A stretch of 64,000 nt of DNA from Arenibacter algicola (GCF_018860365.1 NZ_JAHKPO010000024.1:1-64000), one strand, 5' to 3'. Shown: positions 48,519 to 57,450, counted from the stretch's first letter. Notes: generated by a model from the sequence alone, not told the origin. Made by a program: numbers and translations.

Positions 48519-48549
48519 CCTTACTGGGCAGTTGCCCAAATAAGGTTTT
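48519..48549 (+). terminator. Possible attenuator hairpin between mreB and mreC
   Basis: CCTTA/TAAGG and GGGC/GCCC arms form a two-part stem with a four-base loop (48519-48545), followed by TTTT. The T run is short, so partial termination or RNA processing is more likely than full termination. Confidence 0.4.
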
Positions 48550-48567
48550 ACAAAACAATTTAAGTGA

Positions 48568-49389
48568 ATGCGGCAGATTATCAACTTTATATTAAGATAT
48601 AAAAATTTCTTGCTCTATCTTTTCCTGTTGATTATATCCTTGGCGCTGACCGTACAATCTCATTCCTATCACCGTTCCAAATACTTTAACTCTTCGAACT
48701 GGCTAACTGGAAATATCTATGCGACCACGAGCAATATAACCACCTATTTTGGCCTAGGGGAGGAAAACAAAAAATTAGTAGAGGAAAATAAGCGATTGCG
48801 GAACCTTCTTTTTAACCAAAAAAAGGAAGATTCCATGCAATTGGACACAACCAATATTACTTATAGGGTCATTGCTTCCCAAGTAATCAAGAACAGTTAT
48901 AGCCTGCCTAGAAACTATATTACGATCAAAAAAGGAAGTGCACAGGGGATAAAACCCGATATGGGCGTTATTACTGCCAATGGAATTCTTGGAATAGTGG
49001 AAAATACATCCAAAAATTTTGCAACGGTACAGAGCATACTGAATACCAAATCCAGAATCAACGCAAAAATCAAGAACACCAACCATTACGGTTCATTGGT
49101 TTGGGATACGAAGGACTATAACACCGTACAACTTGCCGACGTTGAAAGATTGGTACCTGTAAAGATTGGGGACACTATAGTTACGGGTGCGAGTTCCAGC
49201 ATCTTTCCTGAAAACATTCCCATAGGGATCATCAAGAATTTTGACCTGAACAATTCCCAAAGCTCATATAGTATAGACATTAAGCTCTTTAACAATATGG
49301 CCGCGGTTAGAAGCATTTACATAATAGATAACATTCAGCGGGAAGAAATAATAGAATTAGAAGCCAAGACCAATAATGATTCGCAATAG
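48568..49389 (+). CDS. mreC: Rod-shape determining protein MreC
   Basis: 273 residues. One N-terminal transmembrane helix (about 11-28) precedes a coiled-coil segment (about 65-90, Glu-Asn-Lys-Lys-Leu-Val-Glu-Glu-Asn-Lys). The beta-rich periplasmic MreC domain includes Lys-Gly-Ser-Ala-Gln-Gly-Ile-Lys-Pro-Asp-Met-Gly-Val near 123-135. MreC links MreB to PBP2 in the elongasome. The 3' end overlaps mreD by 14 bases. Confidence 0.95.
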   Translation: MRQIINFILRYKNFLLYLFLLIISLALTVQSHSYHRSKYFNSSNWLTGNIYATTSNITTYFGLGEENKKLVEENKRLRNLLFNQKKEDSMQLDTTNITYRVIASQVIKNSYSLPRNYITIKKGSAQGIKPDMGVITANGILGIVENTSKNFATVQSILNTKSRINAKIKNTNHYGSLVWDTKDYNTVQLADVERLVPVKIGDTIVTGASSSIFPENIPIGIIKNFDLNNSQSSYSIDIKLFNNMAAVRSIYIIDNIQREEIIELEAKTNNDSQ

Positions 49390-49885
49390 CTACTTTATTA
49401 ACATAATTAGATTTGTACTATTAATTTTGGTGCAGGTATTGGTTTTTAATAAGCTCAATTTTTTTGGATATATAAACCCAATGGTGTATATTCTATTTCT
49501 CTATTGGTATCCCATTAAGGAAAAAAGACAATTGTTTCTACTGTTAAGTTTTCTTCTTGGTTTCTTGATAGATTTATTTTCGGACACCGTTGCCATTCAT
49601 GCAGCAGCCACCGTTACCATTGCTTATTTGAGACCAACCATAATGCGCTTTTGTTTTGGGGTGAATTATGAATTCCAAAATTTTAAACTAACCAACACCA
49701 CTAGGGCACAACAAATTACATTTTTAACGTTATTAATTATAATACACCATTTAGTTTTCTTTACCCTAGAAATTTTCAGTTTAGAAAATACACTGTTAAT
49801 TTTGAAGAAAGTTTTAACTATCAGTATAGCCACTTTAATATTGTGCTTACTATTAAGTTCACTTTTTAGTGTTAAAAAAGAATGA
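49376..49885 (+). CDS. mreD: Rod-shape determining protein MreD
   Basis: 169 residues and highly hydrophobic, with about five transmembrane helices and no enzymatic motif. The family is poorly conserved; identity rests on size, topology and the position between mreC (14-base overlap) and PBP2 (4-base overlap). It is an inner-membrane part of the elongasome. Confidence 0.9.
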   Translation: MIRNSYFINIIRFVLLILVQVLVFNKLNFFGYINPMVYILFLYWYPIKEKRQLFLLLSFLLGFLIDLFSDTVAIHAAATVTIAYLRPTIMRFCFGVNYEFQNFKLTNTTRAQQITFLTLLIIIHHLVFFTLEIFSLENTLLILKKVLTISIATLILCLLLSSLFSVKKE

Positions 49886-51750
49886 GAAAAATCCTTTTAT
49901 CCTCCATTATACTACTGGTTGGAATAACTTTTATCGGCAGATTGTCCTATCTCCAGATATTTAGTTTTTCCCCCAATCAAATATTGGAAGATCCGGCCAT
50001 AAAAGCAGTTTATGACTATCCGGAAAGGGGTTATATTTATGATAGAAATGGGAAACTTTTGGTAGCTAACCAGCCGGCCTATGACGTTATGGTCATTCCA
50101 AGGGAGGTAAAACCATTGGACACCCTTGAATTTTGCAACCTATTGGGAATAGATAAAGAAAGGTTCATATCCCAGTTAAACAAGGCCAGAGTATATTCCC
50201 CTAGACTTCCTTCTGTTTTGGTACCTCAGCTATCCAAAGAAGACTATGGAAGGCTACAGGAAAAGATGCGGAGATTTGAAGGGTTCTATATTCAAAAAAG
50301 ATCGCTACGATACTACGATACCAACAGTGGCGCCAACGTTTTGGGATACATCAGCGAAGTTAACGAATGGGATCTGGAAAGAAACCCATCCTACGCCGCG
50401 GGGGAATTAAAAGGAACTACCGGCATTGAAAAGGAATACGAGACCATCCTAAGGGGTCGCAAAGGCGTAAAACACATACAAAAAGACCGATTTAATAGGG
50501 ATATTGGCCCATATAAGAACGGCACATTGGATACACTTCCTGAACAGGGAAAACAAATAACCGTCACTATAGACAAGATTCTTCAGGAATACGGTGAAAA
50601 GTTGATGACAGGGAAACATGGAGGAATAGTAGCTTTAGAACCCGCCTCCGGGGAGATATTGGCATTAATTTCGGGTCCAACCTACGACCCCGCCCTTTTG
50701 GTTGGCAGGGAAAGGTCAAGGAACTACAGCAAATTACATTACGACACCATTTCAAAGCCCACCTTTGACCGTTCCATTTTGGCCTCTCAATCCCCGGGAT
50801 CGCCATTTAAGACCATAAACGCCTTGGTTGCCCTTCAAGAAGGGGCCATTACACCGGAAACTACTATTCATTGCTACAACGGTTTCTACGTTGGTAAAAG
50901 AAAAAGAGGCTGCCATTGCGGAGGAGGGACACGGAATTTAAATTCTGGCATATACCTCTCTTGTAACGCCTATTTTGCAGGGGCTTTTCGAAAAATTTAC
51001 GACCAATTTCCAACTTCCGCTGAAGGCATGGATGTTTGGGAAAAACACGTAAAAAGTTTTGGCCTGGGAACTTTTTTGGGATATGACCTACCCACTGGAA
51101 GACCGGGACGAATACCCAACAAAGAATATTACAACAGAATTTATGGGGACAACAGATGGTCCTCTTCAACTATAATATCCAATTCCATAGGTCAAGGAGA
51201 AGTAGAGGTTACCCCTATTCAACTGGCCAATATGACCGCTGCCATTGCCAACAGAGGACATTATTTTACACCACATGTACTTAAAAAAATTGGCGGTGAC
51301 CCAATCAGCATTCCAGAATTCACAGAAGCCAAACATACCACCATCGACAAAAGACATTTTGAACCGGTTGTACAGGGAATGGCCGAAGTATACAAAAAAG
51401 GTACGGCGGCCAGGCTCCAAATAGAGGGAATCGAAATTGCCGGTAAAACAGGAACGGTAGAAAACTTTACAAGAATCAATGGGGTTCGTACCCAACTAAC
51501 GGACAACTCTGTTTTTGTTGCCTTTGCACCCGTAGACAATCCAAAAATAGCCATCGCCGTTTACATTGAGAATGGATACTTTGGATCACGATATGCAGGC
51601 CACATTGCCTCCTTAATGATTGAAAAATATCTAAAAGGTGAAATAACCCGGGTAGACTTGGAAAAAAGAATGCTGGAAAAAACATTGGAAGAAGAATATG
51701 CAAAGCCTTACAGCGGACAACCCTTTAAAATAAATGAGCGTGTCTGGTAA
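49882..51750 (+). CDS. mrdA: Penicillin-binding protein 2 (elongasome transpeptidase)
   Basis: 622 residues. An N-terminal transmembrane helix (about 4-22) leads into a dimerisation domain (Asp-Tyr-Pro-Glu-Arg-Gly-Tyr-Ile-Tyr-Asp-Arg-Asn-Gly). The transpeptidase active site has Ser-Pro-Phe-Lys near 306-309, Ser-Cys-Asn near 358 and Lys-Thr-Gly near 520, i.e. all three penicillin-binding motifs. It also has a Cys-rich loop (Gly-Cys-His-Cys-Gly-Gly-Gly near 343), which I regard as normal in this phylum. It crosslinks peptidoglycan with RodA. The gene overlaps mreD by 4 and rodA by 17 bases. Confidence 0.96.
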   Translation: MRKILLSSIILLVGITFIGRLSYLQIFSFSPNQILEDPAIKAVYDYPERGYIYDRNGKLLVANQPAYDVMVIPREVKPLDTLEFCNLLGIDKERFISQLNKARVYSPRLPSVLVPQLSKEDYGRLQEKMRRFEGFYIQKRSLRYYDTNSGANVLGYISEVNEWDLERNPSYAAGELKGTTGIEKEYETILRGRKGVKHIQKDRFNRDIGPYKNGTLDTLPEQGKQITVTIDKILQEYGEKLMTGKHGGIVALEPASGEILALISGPTYDPALLVGRERSRNYSKLHYDTISKPTFDRSILASQSPGSPFKTINALVALQEGAITPETTIHCYNGFYVGKRKRGCHCGGGTRNLNSGIYLSCNAYFAGAFRKIYDQFPTSAEGMDVWEKHVKSFGLGTFLGYDLPTGRPGRIPNKEYYNRIYGDNRWSSSTIISNSIGQGEVEVTPIQLANMTAAIANRGHYFTPHVLKKIGGDPISIPEFTEAKHTTIDKRHFEPVVQGMAEVYKKGTAARLQIEGIEIAGKTGTVENFTRINGVRTQLTDNSVFVAFAPVDNPKIAIAVYIENGYFGSRYAGHIASLMIEKYLKGEITRVDLEKRMLEKTLEEEYAKPYSGQPFKINERVW

Positions 51751-53023
51751 AAGTGTCCTAAAACGCCTGGATTGGTTTAGCGTTCTAATTTACATTTCCC
51801 TAGTTTTTATCGGTTGGATAAATATTTATTCCAGCACCTTTACCGACGACAACCCATCCATATTCAATTTTTCCTCATTACATGGAAAACAATTGTTTTT
51901 TATTGGAACAAGTGCCGTGTCCATTATTATTATCCTCGCTTTGGAAGCCAATTTCTACGAACGATTTTCCAGTCTGTTTTACATTGTATCCGTAGTATTG
52001 CTCCTGGGTCTTTTTGTATTTGGAAAGACTATTGCCGGGGCAACCTCTTGGTACGACCTTGGTTTTTTCAACCTTCAACCCTCTGAATTTGCCAAAGTTG
52101 CCACCGCACTTGCCCTGGCCAAATATTTAAGTGATATACAGACAGATATAAAGCGGCAGAAAGATCAAATGATTGCCATTTTAATTATATTGATACCCGC
52201 ATTCTTGATCATTCCCCAACCAGACCCAGGAAGTGCCTTGGTCTTCTTTGCCTTGATCTTTGTTATTTTTAGGGAAGGTCTCCCACTCTATTATCTTGGA
52301 ATAGGGTTTATGGTGATTCTTATTTTTATCTTAACGCTAATGTTCGGTACTATTTGGGTCAGCATAATCCTTGGGCTGTTATTGGCGCTGTTCCTATTAT
52401 TAAAAAAGCCCTCCTTCAAGGTGCCCATAATACCGGTTGCCCTTATTTACGTAGCCATTGTTCTATTCTCCCTTTCGGTCAATTTTGTTTTTAATTCCGT
52501 TTTTGAACAAAGGCATAGGGATCGCTTTAGTCTATGGCTTCGATTGGAAAAGGACCCTAAGAAATTGGAAGAGATCCGAAGGGACATCGGTTACAACACC
52601 TATCAATCCGAAAAAGCTATTGAATCGGGCGGAAAATACGGGAAAGGATTTTTGGAGGGAACGCGCACCAAAGGGGATTTTGTCCCTGAACAACATACAG
52701 ATTACATATTTAGCACCGTTGGTGAGGAATGGGGATTTGTAGGCACTGCCACCGTGGTAATTCTATTTACCACCTTACTATTACGGCTGGTATACCTATC
52801 CGAACGCCAAAAAAACGACTTTAGTCGTATGTACGGTTATGGCGTAATCTCTATATTGTTTGTACACTATTTCATAAATATAGGTATGGTTATAGGAGTA
52901 CTGCCTACCATTGGAATACCTCTGCCCTTTTTCAGCTATGGAGGTTCTGGTTTGTTGTTTTTTACGGCACTATTGTTCATTTTCTTAAAATTGGATGCCA
53001 ATAGATTAAATGAACTGACTTAA
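51734..53023 (+). CDS. rodA: Peptidoglycan glycosyltransferase RodA
   Basis: 429 residues, a SEDS-family membrane protein with about ten transmembrane helices. It has the family motifs Leu-Gln-Pro-Ser-Glu-Phe-Ala-Lys near 114-121, Gln-Pro-Asp-Pro-Gly-Ser-Ala near 161-167 and Phe-Phe-Ser-Tyr-Gly-Gly-Ser-Gly near the end. It polymerises lipid II for cell elongation together with PBP2. The start codon lies inside the PBP2 gene, so translation is likely coupled. Its 3' end overlaps the convergent nuclease gene by 4 bases and no terminator is visible. Confidence 0.96.
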   Translation: MSVSGKSVLKRLDWFSVLIYISLVFIGWINIYSSTFTDDNPSIFNFSSLHGKQLFFIGTSAVSIIIILALEANFYERFSSLFYIVSVVLLLGLFVFGKTIAGATSWYDLGFFNLQPSEFAKVATALALAKYLSDIQTDIKRQKDQMIAILIILIPAFLIIPQPDPGSALVFFALIFVIFREGLPLYYLGIGFMVILIFILTLMFGTIWVSIILGLLLALFLLLKKPSFKVPIIPVALIYVAIVLFSLSVNFVFNSVFEQRHRDRFSLWLRLEKDPKKLEEIRRDIGYNTYQSEKAIESGGKYGKGFLEGTRTKGDFVPEQHTDYIFSTVGEEWGFVGTATVVILFTTLLLRLVYLSERQKNDFSRMYGYGVISILFVHYFINIGMVIGVLPTIGIPLPFFSYGGSGLLFFTALLFIFLKLDANRLNELT

Positions 53024-53832
53024 AATCTCCAACCGCTGGTACTTAAACCGGCTTCCAAAAAATCCTCTTGTTCATCGGGCAATCCGGCAAAGAAATCGAT
53101 ACCCGTCAATTTTTCAATTGAATCCACTGGGACCACAAATTGATCCAATTTCCCGTTATCTTGCTTATTGGGAAAAAGGAATCCTATGATCTTTAGATTT
53201 TCACCCTGTCCCTTAGCTACGATTTTATAAAAATATTTCGGAACGGCCACATCCTCATCCCCTATACTGGACAACCCCCCTTCCAAAACCCCTGCAGTTA
53301 CAACAAATAATGGTCCATCCTTTTTGGCCCAATACCGCACCTGCTGCTCCAATCTATTCCAGACTCCTGCGTTAAAATCCCTGTCCTGTGGGGTAATATT
53401 GCTCGTATAAAAAGTTTCATTATAGGCATTTTTCGAGAATCTGCGATCCCCAGCCGGACACAAATGGCCCCTATCATAGCCCGAACCTTTGTAGTTCCTC
53501 CAATCTGCCGATTTGCTGCTCACCTTAGGGTCCTCAAGAAAAAGAGGTCTTTTCCTATCATCATTGGTTAAGTGGGATTTCTCCAAAACATAGGCCACCC
53601 ACTCCGCCTGTTCATAAGCTTCGTTATAGGACAGGGCAAAATGGGCGTGCTGCACTATTTCACCAGTGGTGGAACTAGGCCATAGCCATTGCGGAATCTC
53701 TGTCCTATTTCCCTCCCCTTCTGGAGAGGAATATGGGGCGGGCGTATAAAAATTCTCGAACATCCAAAATAGGACCACACAAACCAGCAGCAGCGTGGTA
53801 TAAATTATCCTATTTTTCCTATATTTATTCAT
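53020..53832 (-). CDS. Exported DNA/RNA non-specific endonuclease
   Basis: 270 residues from the ATG at 53832; an upstream in-frame extension is unlikely because it would come before the hydrophobic segment (about 8-24). The catalytic motif Asp-Arg-Gly-His sits near 139-142, followed by Asn-Ile-Thr-Pro-Gln and Trp-Asn-Arg-Leu-Glu, the order of the NUC1/Serratia nuclease family. It would act outside the cytoplasm, membrane-anchored or secreted, possibly to use DNA as nutrient. It stands alone, convergent with rodA and divergent from msrB. Confidence 0.92.
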   Translation of the reverse strand: MNKYRKNRIIYTTLLLVCVVLFWMFENFYTPAPYSSPEGEGNRTEIPQWLWPSSTTGEIVQHAHFALSYNEAYEQAEWVAYVLEKSHLTNDDRKRPLFLEDPKVSSKSADWRNYKGSGYDRGHLCPAGDRRFSKNAYNETFYTSNITPQDRDFNAGVWNRLEQQVRYWAKKDGPLFVVTAGVLEGGLSSIGDEDVAVPKYFYKIVAKGQGENLKIIGFLFPNKQDNGKLDQFVVPVDSIEKLTGIDFFAGLPDEQEDFLEAGLSTSGWRF

Positions 53833-53883
53833 AGTGTAAATATAGATTAAAACTACCATTCGGGAATTTCCATAGGTGTAAGT

Positions 53884-53906
53884 ATTGGTCTTTTTGTACG
53901 ACCAAT
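53884..53906. promoter_or_regulatory. Inverted repeat in the nuclease-msrB divergent gap
   Basis: ATTGGTC and GACCAAT form a perfect 7-bp inverted repeat with a 9-base centre, 52 bases before the nuclease start and 122 before msrB. It could be an operator or a hairpin. Confidence 0.35.
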
Positions 53907-54027
53907 TTGCTGTACATAAATGTTTATGACCAAAACATTTTAACACTCCAAATACCAATAGAGAAAGCTATTAATTATTTGCAATACCGATTACTATTTA
54001 AACAATAAAAAAGAAAGGAAAATATTC

Positions 54028-54492
54028 ATGCTAACTTGGAAAGACGTTATTAATTACAGTGTTAAGGGAAACCCACAACCTGATAAAAGAGTGGAGAAAA
54101 CAGAAAAGGAATGGCAGGAACTACTAACTCCTGAACAATTTAGGATTACTAGAAACAAAGGAACCGAAGCGCCACATAGCGGAGCTCTCTGCAGTACCCA
54201 TGAGGCAGGGAAATACAGTTGCGTATGTTGCGAAACTCCTTTATTCGATTCCACCATAAAATTTAATTCGGGAACCGGCTGGCCCAGTTTTACACAGCCC
54301 ATAAAAGAAAACGCCATTAAGTACCATAAGGACACTTCCTTTGGTATGGTAAGGGTAGAAGTAATGTGCAATACCTGTGATGCCCATTTGGGGCATGTGT
54401 TTCCGGACGGGCCAGAACCCAGTGGCTTGCGGTATTGTATTAATTCAGAATCCATGAAAATAATTAAAGTAAGGGTATCAGATGAACAATAA
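54028..54492 (+). CDS. msrB: Peptide-methionine (R)-S-oxide reductase MsrB
   Basis: 154 residues without signal peptide, cytoplasmic. Two zinc Cys-x-x-Cys pairs (Cys-Val-Cys-Cys near 69-72 and Cys-Asn-Thr-Cys near 114-117) and the catalytic Cys in Arg-Tyr-Cys-Ile-Asn-Ser near 140 are present. Phe-Asn-Ser-Gly-Thr-Gly-Trp-Pro-Ser-Phe is the substrate-site motif. It repairs Met-R-sulfoxide in proteins. The 3' end overlaps msrA by 11 bases, so both are cotranslated. Confidence 0.97.
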   Translation: MLTWKDVINYSVKGNPQPDKRVEKTEKEWQELLTPEQFRITRNKGTEAPHSGALCSTHEAGKYSCVCCETPLFDSTIKFNSGTGWPSFTQPIKENAIKYHKDTSFGMVRVEVMCNTCDAHLGHVFPDGPEPSGLRYCINSESMKIIKVRVSDEQ

Positions 54493-55033
54493 AAAATTAG
54501 AAACCGCTACCGTAGGAGGCGGATGCTTTTGGTGTGTAGAAGCCATTTTTCAGGAAGTGAATGGAGTACAAAAGGTAATTTCGGGATATACTGGCGGAAA
54601 TGCTCCGGGCAGACCCACTTATAGGGAGGTTTGTTCTGGTCTTACCGGCCATGCGGAAGTGGTACAAATAACATTTGACGCCAATATCATCTCCTATGAG
54701 GACATCTTGGTCATATTTATGACCAGCCATGACCCAACCACCTTAAATAGACAAGGAGCGGATGTAGGGACACAATATCGATCTGTAATATACTATCACG
54801 ATAATACCCAAAAAGAAATTGCCGGGTTGGTTCTAAAGGAAGTGGCCCCATATTACGAGCAGGCCATTGTTACAGAAATAAGTCCTTTGGAAACCTTTTA
54901 CGAAGCCGAAGAATATCACCAGGATTATTATAGGAACAACCAGTCGCAGGGCTACTGCAGTGCCGTTATCTCGCCAAAATTGAGCAAGCTAAGAAAAATG
55001 CATGCCGATAAAATTAAAAAAACCAAGGTATAG
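54482..55033 (+). CDS. msrA: Peptide-methionine (S)-S-oxide reductase MsrA
   Basis: 183 residues. The catalytic motif Gly-Gly-Cys-Phe-Trp lies at 13-17 (Cys 15), with Tyr-Thr-Gly-Gly near 38-41 and a C-terminal Gly-Tyr-Cys (about 158-160) as resolving Cys. No signal peptide is seen, so it is cytoplasmic. It repairs Met-S-sulfoxide and complements MsrB. It is followed by a 195-base gap in which I see no terminator or promoter. Confidence 0.97.
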   Translation: MNNKKLETATVGGGCFWCVEAIFQEVNGVQKVISGYTGGNAPGRPTYREVCSGLTGHAEVVQITFDANIISYEDILVIFMTSHDPTTLNRQGADVGTQYRSVIYYHDNTQKEIAGLVLKEVAPYYEQAIVTEISPLETFYEAEEYHQDYYRNNQSQGYCSAVISPKLSKLRKMHADKIKKTKV

Positions 55034-55228
55034 GAGCATCTAGTATTGCAATAGCCTAGTTTGGGACCAATTAAAAAGGAAAAGTATAAAGCCCATAGCA
55101 AAAGTCCAATAGTTGAGTTAATCTTATTAATCTCTGCCCAATCCGTATTTATCCAATACGGTAGGCATTAAAAAGCAATTCCACCTCATGTGGAAATTAT
55201 GCTCATCAAAATTTAGAGCGAGTAAAAA

Positions 55229-55525
55229 ATGCACAATAACACAAATACAGGTAATTTGACAGTACAACACGAAAAAGACAATAAGAGATTTACCATGGCT
55301 ATTAATGGCGAAATTGCCAAGGTGGAATACCAGTTACGGGATGATAAAATGTATTTGACCTATTCGGAGATACCTCTTAAACTTAGGGGAAAAGGATATG
55401 GCAAGGAACTAGTGGAAGGTACCTTTGAGCAATTAACAAAAGAAGGATATAAGGCAGTAGCTGTATGTTCCTATATAAAGGCCGTTGCTAGAAGAAGTGA
55501 AAAATGGAACTCGATAATTGAATAA
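55229..55525 (+). CDS. Small GNAT-like N-acetyltransferase (YjdJ/NATD1 type)
   Basis: 98 residues. The acetyl-CoA-binding pattern Leu-Arg-Gly-Lys-Gly-Tyr-Gly-Lys-Glu-Leu appears at about 51-60, and the short length fits the YjdJ/NATD1 subgroup of GNAT proteins. Val-Cys-Ser-Tyr-Ile near 79 matches that group as well. The substrate is unknown. It is 7 bases upstream of the SelO gene and probably cotranscribed with it. Confidence 0.87.
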   Translation: MHNNTNTGNLTVQHEKDNKRFTMAINGEIAKVEYQLRDDKMYLTYSEIPLKLRGKGYGKELVEGTFEQLTKEGYKAVAVCSYIKAVARRSEKWNSIIE

Positions 55526-55532
55526 ACACCCT

Positions 55533-57101
55533 ATGAACCTTAATATTAAAGATACCTTTAATACTGAACTCCCCGCCGACCCTGTCCATGAAAATACAAG
55601 AAGACAGGTCATGCAGGCATGCTTCTCTTTTGTTACACCAAAAACGACCGCAAAACCCAGCATGATCCATGCTTCGAATGAATTGGCCCAGGATCTGGGG
55701 CTGACCGAAGACGATCTCAAGTCCGAGGAGTTCAAAAGTATCTTTAGTGGTAACTCTGTTTTACCTGGCACCAATCCTTATGCCATGTGCTACGGAGGAC
55801 ATCAATTTGGCAATTGGGCCGGACAACTGGGAGATGGCCGTGCCATTAATTTATTTGAAGTTAACCATAATAATAAACAATGGGCACTACAACTAAAGGG
55901 CGCCGGGGAGACTCCTTATTCCAGAACTGCCGATGGACTGGCGGTATTGCGTTCCTCTATTAGGGAATACTTGTGCAGTGAAGCCATGTACCACTTGGGA
56001 GTACCTACCACCAGGGCACTATCACTGGCGCTCACAGGAGACCAGGTGCTAAGGGATGTGCTATACAATGGCAACCCAGAATACGAAAAGGGAGCCGTGG
56101 TGTGCAGGGTGGCACCCTCTTTTATACGCTTTGGAAATTTTGAAATTTTTTCCGCGAGACAGGATAAAAAAACTCTAAAAACAATCACGGATTATACTAT
56201 AAGGCATTTCTTTCCCCATTTAAAGGAGGGTACCAAGGAAGGGTATCTTCACTTTTTCAGGGAGGTCACCAACAATACCCTTGATATGATCATACACTGG
56301 CAACGTGTAGGCTTTGTACATGGGGTAATGAATACCGATAACATGTCCATTCTTGGTCTCACTATAGATTACGGCCCCTATGGCTGGCTGGAAGGTTACG
56401 AGGAAGGTTGGACCCCCAATACTACCGACCGACAGTATAAACGCTATAGATATGGGAATCAAATAAACATTGGCCTTTGGAACCTTTATCAATTGGCAAA
56501 TGCCCTCTTCCCTTTAATTGAGGATGTTAAGGAACTTGAAGACATATTAATGGAATACCGTAATAATTATTCCACAAAATATCTCTCGATGATGAAATCC
56601 AAAATTGGTCTTTTTAACTCTGACGAAGATGACGCAGAGCTTTTGGGTAGATTGGAAGACAACTTACAATTGACCGAAACCGATATGACCATATTTTTTA
56701 GAAATCTGAGCAGTATTACAAAGGATAGCCCCACAAATGAGGACTTTTTAGCCCCAGTGATGCATGCCTTTTACACACTAGAAGAAGTTAAGGGAGACAT
56801 CCTTGAAAAATGGAAGCAATGGTTTACTGACTACAAAAATAGATTGCAAAAGGAAAGTATTGGCGACAGTCAAAGAGCGGAAAAAATGAACACTCTAAAC
56901 CCTAAATATGTCTTGAGAAATTATATGGCGCAACTGGCCATAGATGCTGCGGACAAAGGGGATTACTCCTTGTTGGATGAGTTTTTCCAATTATTAAAAA
57001 ACCCATATCATGAACAACCGTCAGCCGAAAAATGGTTTGCTAAGCGACCGGAATGGGCCAGGCACAAAGTAGGATGCTCCATGCTCTCCTGTAGTTCGTA
57101 G
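55533..57101 (+). CDS. selO: Protein adenylyltransferase SelO (YdiU family)
   Basis: 522 residues from the ATG at 55533; a TTG five codons upstream overlaps the GNAT gene and is unlikely. Key motifs: Cys-Tyr-Gly-Gly-His-Gln-Phe-Gly near 84-91, Leu-Gly-Asp-Gly-Arg-Ala, Lys-Gly-Ala-Gly-Glu-Thr-Pro-Tyr-Ser-Arg near 120-129 and His-Gly-Val-Met-Asn-Thr-Asp-Asn for the metal-binding site. The tail Cys-Ser-Met-Leu-Ser-Cys-Ser-Ser matches the redox Cys end seen in the family. SelO transfers AMP to protein hydroxyls and is linked to oxidative stress. Confidence 0.95.
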   Translation: MNLNIKDTFNTELPADPVHENTRRQVMQACFSFVTPKTTAKPSMIHASNELAQDLGLTEDDLKSEEFKSIFSGNSVLPGTNPYAMCYGGHQFGNWAGQLGDGRAINLFEVNHNNKQWALQLKGAGETPYSRTADGLAVLRSSIREYLCSEAMYHLGVPTTRALSLALTGDQVLRDVLYNGNPEYEKGAVVCRVAPSFIRFGNFEIFSARQDKKTLKTITDYTIRHFFPHLKEGTKEGYLHFFREVTNNTLDMIIHWQRVGFVHGVMNTDNMSILGLTIDYGPYGWLEGYEEGWTPNTTDRQYKRYRYGNQINIGLWNLYQLANALFPLIEDVKELEDILMEYRNNYSTKYLSMMKSKIGLFNSDEDDAELLGRLEDNLQLTETDMTIFFRNLSSITKDSPTNEDFLAPVMHAFYTLEEVKGDILEKWKQWFTDYKNRLQKESIGDSQRAEKMNTLNPKYVLRNYMAQLAIDAADKGDYSLLDEFFQLLKNPYHEQPSAEKWFAKRPEWARHKVGCSMLSCSS

Positions 57102-57128
57102 ACCAGGAAAACATTATATCCTTGACAA

Positions 57129-57380
57129 ATGCTATTAAAAAAAATAAAAACCATCCCATTGGGCTACTCTACCGTCCTGTGCTATGGCAAAAAATATGCC
57201 CTTACCCGAACCGATTTTAATGAAGGAAGGAGTACTAAAGTATATGCCGAGGAATTGGGCGGGAAAGATTTCATCAGTTTTAACTTTTATATTTCGGAAA
57301 AGGGAGAGAAATTAAAACCATGTGAAATGTCCCCCGAAAAGGTAATGGACTTTTTAAATAATTACTTCTTATTACAATGA
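57129..57380 (+). CDS. Small conserved protein of unknown function
   Basis: 83 residues without signal peptide or membrane helix. Visible features are Gly-Tyr-Ser, Tyr-Gly-Lys-Lys-Tyr, Thr-Asp-Phe-Asn-Glu-Gly-Arg-Ser, Tyr-Ala-Glu-Glu-Leu-Gly-Gly-Lys-Asp-Phe-Ile-Ser and a late Lys-Pro-Cys-Glu-Met. From memory, similar flavobacterial proteins are sometimes labelled peptide methionine sulfoxide reductase, but no MsrA or MsrB motif is present, so the label is probably by association. It follows SelO by 27 bases and ends before a terminator, in the msr/SelO neighbourhood. Confidence 0.75.
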   Translation: MLLKKIKTIPLGYSTVLCYGKKYALTRTDFNEGRSTKVYAEELGGKDFISFNFYISEKGEKLKPCEMSPEKVMDFLNNYFLLQ

Positions 57381-57403
57381 GCACAACAAAATGAATTTCA
57401 TAA

Positions 57404-57433
57404 AAAAACCTGCCACAAGAGCAGGTTTTATTT
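57404..57433. terminator. Bidirectional terminator
   Basis: AAAACCTGC and GCAGGTTTT form a 9-bp stem around a 7-base loop with A and T flanks, between the small unknown gene and the convergent prc gene. Confidence 0.8.
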
Positions 57434-57450
57434 ATTATGATTATCTACAA

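Noticed and set aside
50905-50940. Cys-rich loop in PBP2 as a novel metal site
   Set aside because: Gly-Cys-His-Cys-Gly-Gly-Gly appears to be common in Bacteroidota PBP2 proteins, so it is not specific to this strain.
53833-53958. N-terminal extension of the nuclease to 53958
   Set aside because: It would put 42 mostly hydrophilic residues before the export segment; the ATG at 53832 gives a normal signal.
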